From Desulfobacteraceae bacterium (GTDB taxonomy: Bacteria > Desulfobacterota > Desulfobacteria > Desulfobacterales > Desulfosalsimonadaceae), in contig JAGGYV010000250.1 in the NCBI GenBank assembly GCA_021162325.1, positions 1 through 9,208 on the forward strand: 9,208 nt of DNA, in the 5' to 3' direction. A model generated the notes under the pieces. That model was given only the letters and a program-made list of their open reading frames with translations. It had not been told where the DNA came from and searched no databases. A program made the translations under genes and the position numbers. Below, piece after piece: positions 1 to 5,493 of this stretch (position 1 is the first letter of the stretch; each line of letters begins with the position of its first letter).

Positions 1-545
1 ACTTCCGGAACAATTGAAACCGGCAGCAGCGCAAGGGTCCGTGTGCCGTCAACATATTTTGATTCAGCAAGTATCCGAAAAACAACCTGCTTTAGCTTTG
101 CCCGTGTTGAGTCCATCCATGTATCTATGACGGGATCTTTTTGAATACACGTTTCAAGAAAACTGTTCCAGTCAGTGGTGGAAATTTTTGTAATAAATGT
201 TTTCCAATGGCTCTGTATTACCTGATCCATGAAATCGCCCAGCAAGCGGCTGTGTTTAATCGCAGCGGCAAGGATTGCTTGCGTAGCCACATCATTTGAA
301 CCCTGGTCGATCATTTCCCATAGCGCCGGCTGCATAAGTGACAATCGATTCTTAATCAACTTCGCCTGACGTTTTGCTGCTGCAGGTGATCGTTTCTGTA
401 ATACATTATCAATAACAATCGCCTGATGCCAGGCATCATCATCTGCATTGGCAATAAGTAGCTTAGCGATATGTCGGCTTTCGGGAATGAGAAGAGACCC
501 GGCAACGATTTCGCCATTATATATTTGGGTGTTGGTTTTATCCAT
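1..545 (-). CDS. brxA: BrxA (DUF1819) of a BREX phage-defence system, 3' part cut off by the window edge
   Basis: The minus strand is open from an ATG at 545-543 to position 1 without a stop, giving 181 codons of an incomplete gene. The product begins MDKTNTQIYNGEIVAGSLLI. It shows hallmarks I associate with DUF1819/BrxA: an early 'LLIPESRHIAKLL' segment (about 18-30), 'VLQKRSPAAAKR' (48-59), the alanine-rich 'AAIKHSRLLGDF' (94-105), and a late 'DSTRAKLKQVVFRILAE' followed by 'GTRTLALLPV' (about 145-176). BrxA is a small helical protein of roughly 200 residues, so only a short C-terminal piece should be missing. It is normally the first gene of BREX operons, followed by brxB, brxC, pglX and pglZ, which would lie to the left. 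E. coli-type BrxA has been reported to bind DNA; its exact role in BREX is not settled. An in-frame TAA lies upstream and 545 is the only ATG, so the start is fairly firm, although no good Shine-Dalgarno precedes it. Family assignment is by recalled motif resemblance, without a search. Confidence 0.82.
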   Translation of the reverse strand, partial: MDKTNTQIYNGEIVAGSLLIPESRHIAKLLIANADDDAWHQAIVIDNVLQKRSPAAAKRQAKLIKNRLSLMQPALWEMIDQGSNDVATQAILAAAIKHSRLLGDFMDQVIQSHWKTFITKISTTDWNSFLETCIQKDPVIDTWMDSTRAKLKQVVFRILAESKYVDGTRTLALLPVSIVPE

Positions 546-567
546 AAATATCGAAAGGCATAGTTCA

Positions 568-573
568 ATTATA
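568..573 (-). promoter_or_regulatory. candidate -10 box for the brxA operon
   Basis: On the minus strand a perfect TATAAT lies at 573-568, about 22 bases before the brxA ATG, implying a very short 5' leader. The expected -35 position (about 591-596) reads ATGAGT, a poor match, so this could be an activator-dependent or weak promoter, or a chance match in AT-rich DNA. No regulator gene such as a BrxR-type WYL protein lies upstream in the window. Confidence 0.35.
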
Positions 574-723
574 GTATTTTATGAAATTTTACTCATATCA
601 TGAAAAGTTAATGCATTCAATCTGTTTGACTTTTTAATAAAAATTCTGGCAGTTCCTGGTATTGTAATTATTGGTTTGTTTTAGTTCTTTATATGCCATT
701 TTATAATAGCGTCAAAAAAATAT

Positions 724-752
724 TTGACTTATAATTACATTAAAGATAGATA
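724..752 (+). promoter_or_regulatory. candidate promoter for the wtpABC operon
   Basis: TTGACT at 724-729 could be a -35 element, with the weak -10-like TAGATA at 747-752 after a 17-base spacer. Transcription would start near 759 and give a leader of about 150 bases that contains the hairpins at 788-850. Perfect TATAAT hexamers also occur on this strand at 702-707 and 730-735, but neither has a convincing -35, so the start site is uncertain. No ModE-like palindrome was recognised. Confidence 0.25.
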
Positions 753-787
753 GGCTGCGTTCGGTATTTTTCAATAGTCGGCGTTTT

Positions 788-850
788 ATCGAATGGTAAA
801 TTATTTTAACGATTCGGTTGGGGCGAATCAGGAGAAAAAAGTTTCCTGAT
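788..850 (+). promoter_or_regulatory. leader with three hairpins, the middle one excluding the other two, upstream of wtpA
   Basis: Three inverted repeats overlap in sequence. Hairpin A pairs ATCGAAT (788-794) with ATTCGGT (812-818), with one G-U pair. Hairpin B pairs GATTCG (811-816) with CGAATC (824-829) around GTTGGGG. Hairpin C pairs ATCAGGA (827-833) with TCCTGAT (844-850), extendable by two pairs. B shares bases with both A and C, while A and C can coexist, which is the geometry of an RNA switch. No U-tract follows C and the wtpA ribosome-binding site is about 40 bases downstream, so the mechanism is unclear. It does not resemble the Moco riboswitch core as I remember it. Confidence 0.4.
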
Positions 851-907
851 AAAAGTAAAAAATGATTAATTTATTATGAGTGAATTGGGTGGAAGAGGCG
901 GCGTATC

Positions 908-1885
908 ATGCGATCAGATCAATTAAAATTTTATGTTATTTTTACCATAACCGTATTCATTTTGTCATTTTCCGGTCTGGCCATTGCCAAAGAAAAAGTG
1001 GTCATTCTTCATGCCGGCAGTCTGGCCGTACCGTTTGCAAAAATGGAAAAAGTGTTTGAGGCGGCGCATCCGGATATTGATATCCTGAGAGAAGTCGGCG
1101 GCAGCACCAAGATGGCCCGAATGATTTCCGAACTTCATAAACCTGCCGATATCATGGCTTCCGCTGATTTCGCTGTCATCGACAAGACACTTATTCCCCA
1201 GTATGCCGCCTGGAATATTCGTTTTGCCACCAACCAGATAGTCCTTTGCTATACGGAAACCAGCAAATACGCTGACCAGATCAACCGGGACAACTGGTAT
1301 GACATTCTGGCCCGCAAAGAGGTGATGTGGGGTCATTCCGATCCCAATCTGGACCCTTGTGGTTATCGGAGCCTTATGGTGCTTCAACTTGCTGAAAAAT
1401 TTTATAAACTGCCGGGACTGTATGACCGGCTGATTGCCAATCGTCCCTTAAAAAATATTCGCGTCAAGTCTGTTGAGCTGGTCTCCCTGTTGAAAACCGG
1501 GAACATGGATTATGCCTGGGAGTATTTGTCTGTCGCGGTTCAACATGAATTAAAGTATGTCTCTCTGGATTCGCATATTAATCTGGGTGACTACAATTAT
1601 GATGCTTTTTATAAACAGGCATCGGTCAAGGTAACCGGGAACAAGCCCGGAACCTGGACAACCCGGGCCGGAAAATCCTGCACCTACGGCATTACCATGA
1701 TCCGCGACTGTGCCAATGCCGGAGGCGCTGAGCAGTTTTTGGCGTATTTGCTCGATCCTGATGGCGGATTAAAGGTGCTTTCTGAAATGGGGCAGCCGCC
1801 TTTTATACCGGCATGGGTTCCGACTAATGAGATGAAAGCCGCCTTGCCTGATATATTGGCGGAATGGGTGGCTGTCAGGCAATAA
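908..1885 (+). CDS. wtpA: Tungstate/molybdate ABC transporter periplasmic binding protein WtpA
   Basis: A 325-residue exported protein that would capture tungstate or molybdate in the periplasm and deliver it to WtpBC. Residues 1-27 form a Sec signal peptide: charged start, hydrophobic stretch YVIFTITVFILSFSGL, and an AIA cleavage site before KEK. No lipobox cysteine is seen, so it is probably a soluble periplasmic protein. The mature part opens with VVILHAGSLAVPF (31-43), the typical WtpA start, followed by 'GGSTKMARMI' (64-73) and 'ADIMASADF' (80-88). Asp149 in 'NLDPCGYRS' and Glu205 in 'DYAWEYLSVAVQH' match the places where archaeal WtpA/ModA proteins supply carboxylates for octahedral oxyanion binding. 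That family knowledge favours the tungstate-type over classical ModA. The start is supported by a purine-rich GGAAGAGG at 891-898, with the GAGG nine bases before the ATG. It is first in the operon with wtpB and wtpC. Metal preference cannot be read from sequence. Confidence 0.92.
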   Translation: MRSDQLKFYVIFTITVFILSFSGLAIAKEKVVILHAGSLAVPFAKMEKVFEAAHPDIDILREVGGSTKMARMISELHKPADIMASADFAVIDKTLIPQYAAWNIRFATNQIVLCYTETSKYADQINRDNWYDILARKEVMWGHSDPNLDPCGYRSLMVLQLAEKFYKLPGLYDRLIANRPLKNIRVKSVELVSLLKTGNMDYAWEYLSVAVQHELKYVSLDSHINLGDYNYDAFYKQASVKVTGNKPGTWTTRAGKSCTYGITMIRDCANAGGAEQFLAYLLDPDGGLKVLSEMGQPPFIPAWVPTNEMKAALPDILAEWVAVRQ

Positions 1886-1887
1886 CG

Positions 1888-1938
1888 ATGAATGAAAATA
1901 AAATTCCTGTGACCATATCCTGGCTGATACTTAAATGA
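1888..1938 (+). CDS. 16-codon mini-ORF linking wtpA to wtpB, possible coupling peptide
   Basis: An ATG two bases after the wtpA stop opens a 16-codon frame, MNENKIPVTISWLILK, whose TGA overlaps the wtpB start as ATGA (1935-1938). It fills the whole gap between the two genes. wtpB itself has no visible Shine-Dalgarno (the bases before its ATG are ATATCCTGGCTGATACTTAA), so ribosomes terminating here may restart on wtpB. It could instead be the relic of an N-terminal extension of the permease lost by frameshift, because the peptide is rather hydrophobic at its end. Too short to prove as coding. Confidence 0.3.
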   Translation: MNENKIPVTISWLILK

Positions 1939-2717
1939 AAATAGAACCTTTCCTGTGGCTGATGATCTCGTGCAGTCTGTTGATCATCGCCTTTATATTG
2001 CTTCCTTTGATTGAAATGGTGCTCCAGCCGACGGCTGCCGCTATGGTAGAGACATTTCAGGATGCAGATGTTTTACGGTCCATTTTTTTTAGTGTTTCAG
2101 CCTCGGCAGCGGCCGCACTGATTTCCTTTGTTCTCGGGACACCGTTTGCGTATCTTCTGGCGCGTCGGACATTTCCGGGGAAAAAGATTATGGAAAGCAT
2201 CGTCGACCTGCCGATCATGATACCCCATCCCGTGGTCGGCATTGCCCTGCTGAGCATTGCGGGCAGAAATCACTGGATCGGTCAACTGCTTCAGAAGATG
2301 GGGATAACACTCATGGGAACGGCAACCGGCATCATCGCGGTAATGACCTTCGTGGGTCTTCCGTTTTATATTAATACGGTGAAAACCGGATTTGAAGCAA
2401 TTCCTGTCAGAGCCGAAAACGTGGCCAGAAGCCTGGGCGCTTCCCGGTCCGGCGCGTTTTTTCGGGTGACTTTTCCGCTGGCCTGGCGAAGCATGGTGGT
2501 GGGAATGATTATGTGCATGGCCCGGGCGATTAGCGAATTCGGCGCTATTGTGATCGTGGCCTATCATCCAATGGTGGCGTCGGTTATGATTTATGAACGA
2601 TTTACGGCCTACGGGATTAAATACTCACAACCGGTAGCGGTTTGGCTGATTCTCATCTGTCTTTTTTTATTCCTGCTGCTCCGATTTTTTTCAATTCAAC
2701 CAAAGTCCACGACATGA
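1935..2717 (+). CDS. wtpB: Tungstate/molybdate ABC transporter permease WtpB
   Basis: A 260-residue polytopic inner-membrane protein with about six hydrophobic segments, including 8-30, 52-76, 92-110, 129-146, 186-209 and 236-252. It would form the transport channel as a homodimer. The family's cytoplasmic EAA loop is clear: from Glu154 through 'ENVARSLGASRSGAFFRVTFP' region (161-181), which docks onto the ATPase. 'DLPIMIPHPVVGIALL' (91-106) and 'ARAISEFGAIVIVAY' (196-210) are typical of ModB/WtpB/CysT-type permeases. Translation probably couples to the preceding mini-ORF through ATGA, and its own stop overlaps the wtpC start by ATGA. The binding-protein neighbour makes WtpB more likely than ModB or a sulfate permease. 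Confidence 0.92.
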   Translation: MKIEPFLWLMISCSLLIIAFILLPLIEMVLQPTAAAMVETFQDADVLRSIFFSVSASAAAALISFVLGTPFAYLLARRTFPGKKIMESIVDLPIMIPHPVVGIALLSIAGRNHWIGQLLQKMGITLMGTATGIIAVMTFVGLPFYINTVKTGFEAIPVRAENVARSLGASRSGAFFRVTFPLAWRSMVVGMIMCMARAISEFGAIVIVAYHPMVASVMIYERFTAYGIKYSQPVAVWLILICLFLFLLLRFFSIQPKSTT

Positions 2718-3751
2718 TTCAGCTCAGAGATCTTTCGGTAAAATTGCCGGGCTTTACTCTTAAGGAAATTAATTTAACGGTAGAAAAAGGTGAATTTTTT
2801 ACGCTTCTTGGCCCGACGGGTGCCGGCAAAACCCTGATACTCGAATCGATTAGCGGTATGATCCCCATTCATAGGGGAACCATTACGATCAACGGAAAAG
2901 ATGTTTCAAAGATGCCTCCGGAGCGAAGGGGGGTGGGTATTGTTTATCAGGACAGTGCCTTGTTCCCCCATTTGAACGTTCGGAAAAATATTTTTTTCGG
3001 ATTACGGTATCATGGAAAAACGGTTCGACAGTCCGGCAAAGCACTGGATGCGATTATTGAATGGTTTTCTCTGGAACACCTGCTTGATCGGTCGGTTGTA
3101 AACCTGAGTGGCGGCGAAAAGCAGCGGGTGGCAATGGCGCGGGCGCTTGCCGTGGACCCTTCCGTCCTGTTGCTTGATGAACCTCTGTCCGCCCTTGACC
3201 CGGGCTTTAGGGAAGAAATCCGGGATATACTCAAAACCCTTCATGAAGAAACGGGTATCACGGTGCTGATGGTTACCCATGACTTTGTCGAAGCCCACTA
3301 TCTTGCCCAGCGTACGGCTGTCCTTAACGCAGGGTTGATCGAACAGGCTGGAACGGTCGCCGATGTGTTTTATCGTCCGTCGACACCGTTTGTCGCCAGA
3401 TTTGTGGGAATGAAAAATATATTTCCGGCAAAATTTGACAAGGATGTTGCATGGGTGGACGATTTGCAATTTACGATTCCGCATTCTGATAACCGATTCC
3501 GCAAGTATGTCGCCATTCGGCCTGAGGATATTTGTGTCTCACGAACAAATATTTCAAAAATCGCCACAAATATTTTCAATGCAACGGTCATGAGAATATT
3601 TAATAAGGGAATATTCAGCGACATCCGTCTCGATGTATCGGGTACCGTTTTTCAGGCCATCCTGCCGACCAGTGCGCTGTATCGAATGAACTTCGCTGAA
3701 GGTGAAACCGTCTGTATCACTTTTACACCAGAACGTGTTCATGTTATCTGA
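2714..3751 (+). CDS. wtpC: Tungstate/molybdate ABC transporter ATP-binding protein WtpC
   Basis: A 345-residue cytoplasmic ATPase that would power the transporter. All nucleotide-binding motifs are intact: Walker A GPTGAGKT (33-40), Q-loop Gln79 in 'VYQDSALFPH', signature LSGGEKQ (131-137), Walker B VLLLDEP (151-157) with catalytic Glu156, and H-loop His189 in 'VTHD'. After about residue 235 comes a C-terminal regulatory region containing AIRPEDI (267-273), a TOBE/MOP-like feature of ModC/WtpC/CysA-type ATPases that may sense oxyanion. I chose the ATG at 2714, which overlaps the wtpB stop as ATGA and puts the canonical 'MIQLRDLSVKL' at the N-terminus. A TTG at 2642 in the same frame would add 24 unrelated residues lying wholly within wtpB. 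No clear intrinsic terminator follows the gene. Confidence 0.93.
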   Translation: MIQLRDLSVKLPGFTLKEINLTVEKGEFFTLLGPTGAGKTLILESISGMIPIHRGTITINGKDVSKMPPERRGVGIVYQDSALFPHLNVRKNIFFGLRYHGKTVRQSGKALDAIIEWFSLEHLLDRSVVNLSGGEKQRVAMARALAVDPSVLLLDEPLSALDPGFREEIRDILKTLHEETGITVLMVTHDFVEAHYLAQRTAVLNAGLIEQAGTVADVFYRPSTPFVARFVGMKNIFPAKFDKDVAWVDDLQFTIPHSDNRFRKYVAIRPEDICVSRTNISKIATNIFNATVMRIFNKGIFSDIRLDVSGTVFQAILPTSALYRMNFAEGETVCITFTPERVHVI

Positions 3752-3861
3752 TTTTTATCACCACATTCATACCGTTTTGACGAGACACTATAGAAGAATT
3801 AAATGTCCTGTTTTTCGGAATTATTAATGGGGGTTTGCAATTTGTATCGATAATGCTTAAA

Positions 3862-4020
3862 TTAGTCACTAAACGAAAAGTCCCTCAATGACAATTTTTC
3901 TGTCATTGCGCGGGAGGCACGACCAAAGCAATCTCCTTATCGACAGGGGATTACTTTGTCGTTCGTTCCTCACTCCGCGTAATGACAAACAGAATTTAAA
4001 GGTTTTCGTTCAGGCACTAA
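3862..4020. repeat. MITE-like palindromic element with 18-base terminal inverted repeats
   Basis: The ends are TTAGTCACTAAACGAAAA (3862-3879) and TTTTCGTTCAGGCACTAA (4003-4020), inverted copies matching at 15 of 18 bases. Inside is a second, degenerate palindrome from TGTCATT (3901-3907) to AATGACA (3981-3987), whose arms share CGCGG, GAGG, ACGA and CAAAGYAATC blocks. A perfect short hairpin CAATGACA/TGTCATTG (3886-3893 with 3901-3908) overlaps its left end. The inner part resembles the TGTCATTGCG...GCAATCTC type of intergenic palindrome I recall from many bacterial genomes. There is no coding capacity and no certain target-site duplication. It fills about 160 of the 387 bases between wtpC and the peptidase gene; the rest, apart from the promoter at 4051, shows nothing I can name. 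Confidence 0.7.
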
Positions 4021-4050
4021 ATTATTTAAAATATGCCGGTTAATGGGAAC

Positions 4051-4078
4051 TTGACAGATAAATTATTAAAATGATAAA
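4051..4078 (+). promoter_or_regulatory. candidate sigma-70 promoter for the M23 peptidase gene
   Basis: A perfect -35 hexamer TTGACA (4051-4056) is followed by a 16-base spacer and GATAAA (4073-4078, four of six matches to TATAAT). Transcription would begin near 4085, about 54 bases before the start codon. It lies just beyond the right end of the palindromic element, so the gene appears to have its own promoter. Confidence 0.5.
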
Positions 4079-4138
4079 TAAAAAATGACGATTTGGCATG
4101 ATTTTATTAAGTCATTGATATAAAGGCAGAAAATATTT

Positions 4139-5092
4139 ATGCGGGAAAAATTAACATTATTGATATATGACGAAGGCGGATCGTTTGTTCGTTTGAAATT
4201 GCTTTCGAAAAAAATTATCAAAATTTTAAGTGTGATGGGTGTTTTTTGTGTTTTTTTGCTCGGTGTTATCCTTTTTGATTACGCTTGTTTAAAATATGCG
4301 GGGTATCATTCCCGTAATTTAAAAAATGAAGTGAGCAGTTTAAAAGAAGAATTAAAAGACAGAAACACGCAGATTGAAACATTTTATTCAAAAATTGAAG
4401 CGCTTCAATTAAAGTTGATCAAACTGAACCAGCTGGAGCAGGAAATTCGGTCTTATACCGGAATCCATAATAATCCTCAGGATACGGGTGACTATGGTAT
4501 TGGCGGTACTTTTTCCGAACTTCCCGGAGAACAGGTCTGTACGGCTAATTTTTATAATAATTTTTTGCAAAATATGGACAATGATGTTGATCGGCTTGAC
4601 CATGCGGCGGGGAACCAGTCTGAAGAATTTCAAATTTTGTGGGAAACCTTAAGAGAAATCAAGACAATTCGGCAGGTTACACCTTCTATCCGTCCGGTTG
4701 AGGGCGGCTGGATTTCATCGAAATTCGGATTCCGGCAATCTCCGTTTTCCAATAAGCATGAATTCCATTCCGGAGTGGATATCGCCGTTCACAAGGGGAC
4801 GCCGGTTAAGGCAACCGCGAATGGAACTGTCACATGTGCCCATTATCGCGGGTCCTTCGGAAAGGTTGTTTTTATAAACCATGGATTTGGAATTGTGACA
4901 CGCTATGCCCATTTGAGCAGTTTCCATGTTAAAGAGGGACAGAAAGTTAAACGCGGAGATGTCATTGGTGAGGTAGGAACTACCGGTCGAAGCACCGGTC
5001 CGCATCTTCATTATGAAGTCCGGCTAAATGATATTCCGGTCAATGGTGAAAAATATATGTCTGGCCATCTGGCGAATAACGATCCTTCATAA
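4139..5092 (+). CDS. Membrane-anchored M23 (LytM-type) zinc endopeptidase with coiled coil
   Basis: A 317-residue protein predicted to cleave peptide cross-links of peptidoglycan from the outer face of the inner membrane. A short basic cytoplasmic N-terminus (1-25, rich in Lys/Arg) precedes one transmembrane helix (about 27-49). A coiled coil follows (about 57-105, 'LKNEVSSLKEELKDRNTQIE'), then a linker and a C-terminal M23 domain (about 188-305). The zinc site is intact: His210 and Asp214 in 'FHSGVD' and His291 in 'GPHLHYEV', with His258 ('YAHLS') and His289 as the other active-site histidines, so it should be an active enzyme rather than an EnvC-like inactive regulator. A weak AAGG lies about 12 bases before the ATG. 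It precedes secA on the same strand with a 401-base gap; I recall an M23 gene before secA in related delta-proteobacteria. It is flanked on both sides by palindromic repeats. Substrate bond and partners are unknown. Confidence 0.9.
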   Translation: MREKLTLLIYDEGGSFVRLKLLSKKIIKILSVMGVFCVFLLGVILFDYACLKYAGYHSRNLKNEVSSLKEELKDRNTQIETFYSKIEALQLKLIKLNQLEQEIRSYTGIHNNPQDTGDYGIGGTFSELPGEQVCTANFYNNFLQNMDNDVDRLDHAAGNQSEEFQILWETLREIKTIRQVTPSIRPVEGGWISSKFGFRQSPFSNKHEFHSGVDIAVHKGTPVKATANGTVTCAHYRGSFGKVVFINHGFGIVTRYAHLSSFHVKEGQKVKRGDVIGEVGTTGRSTGPHLHYEVRLNDIPVNGEKYMSGHLANNDPS

Positions 5093-5144
5093 AATATATT
5101 CCCGCCTGTTCAGTACCTCAATTTTATTGAAATTATATTTTTTG

Positions 5145-5162
5145 AATTAAATTAAATTAAAT
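5145..5162. repeat. short AATTA pentamer tandem repeat
   Basis: AATTA is repeated about 3.6 times (5145-5162) in the AT-rich spacer after the peptidase gene. Nearby are a 10-base palindrome CAGATATCTG (5177-5186) and a loose hairpin TATGCC/GGCATA (5191-5196 with 5211-5216) followed by a run of six T about six bases further on. The hairpin might act as a weak terminator for the peptidase gene. Nothing else is recognised between 5093 and 5271. Confidence 0.5.
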
Positions 5163-5271
5163 AGTGGCGCATTTTTCAGATATCTGTAAATATGCCGTCA
5201 ATAATTTGTTGGCATAATAAGTTTTTTATCTCTGATTTTTGTATTTTTTTGGCAAACTTTTTTAAAAACTC

Positions 5272-5421
5272 AAAAAGTATGAAGTGCCTAAAGTGATCTA
5301 AAATGCCTAAAGTTATGGACTGCGCAAAAAGCGCGATCATTTTTAAAATAAAAATTAAAAATGCCGAAGGCATTAACCATAACTTTAGCTCACTTCAAAT
5401 TTTAGCTCACTTTTAACTTTT
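5272..5421. repeat. composite palindromic repeat with tandem CTAAA sub-units
   Basis: The left arm (5281-5318) contains tandem variants of GTGCCTAAA, GTGATCTAAA and ATGCCTAAA and ends TAAAGTTATGG (5308-5318). The right arm starts with its exact complement CCATAACTTTA (5377-5387) and carries two identical TTTAGCTCACTT copies (5384-5395 and 5401-5412). The outer ends AAAAGT and ACTTTT (up to 5421) also pair. The centre holds three smaller hairpins: GCGC/GCGC (5322-5334), CATTTTTAA/TTAAAAATG (5338-5363) and AATGCC/GGCATT (5360-5374); the last two overlap. The structure is non-coding and unlike the element at 3862. I have an impression of similar CTAAAGTG-type repeats in Desulfobacterales, which is unverified. 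Confidence 0.7.
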
Positions 5422-5452
5422 CCGGTTTATCCGGGTTAGGGCGAACAGCCTC

Positions 5453-5483
5453 ATTTATTTGCGGCAAAATAAATCGATAAGGA
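5453..5483 (+). promoter_or_regulatory. inverted repeat and ribosome-binding site before secA
   Basis: A perfect 8-base inverted repeat ATTTATTT/AAATAAAT (5453-5460 and 5467-5474) around GCGGCA sits five bases upstream of AAGGA (5479-5483), the Shine-Dalgarno of secA, ten bases before its ATG. The RNA hairpin is AU-only and probably weak, but the position could affect ribosome access, or the DNA could bind a dimeric regulator. No clear promoter hexamers were found between 5422 and 5493. Confidence 0.4.
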
Positions 5484-5493
5484 CAATTTTAAG

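Noticed and set aside
356..568. 70-codon minus-strand ORF at the left
   Set aside because: It overlaps brxA in another frame; the frame starting at 545 is open to the window edge and carries recognisable family motifs.
626..654. TTGACT at 626 as a wtpA promoter
   Set aside because: No acceptable -10 hexamer lies 16-18 bases downstream.
751..907. Moco/tungsten-cofactor riboswitch before wtpA
   Set aside because: Considered because of the operon's function, but the conserved core as I remember it is not present; only simple hairpins are supported.
876..926. 16-codon ORF overlapping the wtpA start (MSELGGRGGVSCDQIN)
   Set aside because: No Shine-Dalgarno of its own and glycine/arginine content that simply reflects the purine-rich ribosome-binding site of wtpA.
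2642..2713. TTG-initiated 24-residue N-terminal extension of WtpC
   Set aside because: It lies wholly within the end of wtpB and is unlike WtpC N-termini; the ATG at 2714 gives the canonical start and an ATGA overlap.
5176..5373. 65-codon minus-strand ORF in the spacer before secA
   Set aside because: Most of it is made of the palindromic repeat and AT-rich sequence; low-complexity product, no ribosome-binding site.
3862..5421. CRISPR array
   Set aside because: Repeats are inverted and nested rather than regularly spaced direct repeats with unique spacers.
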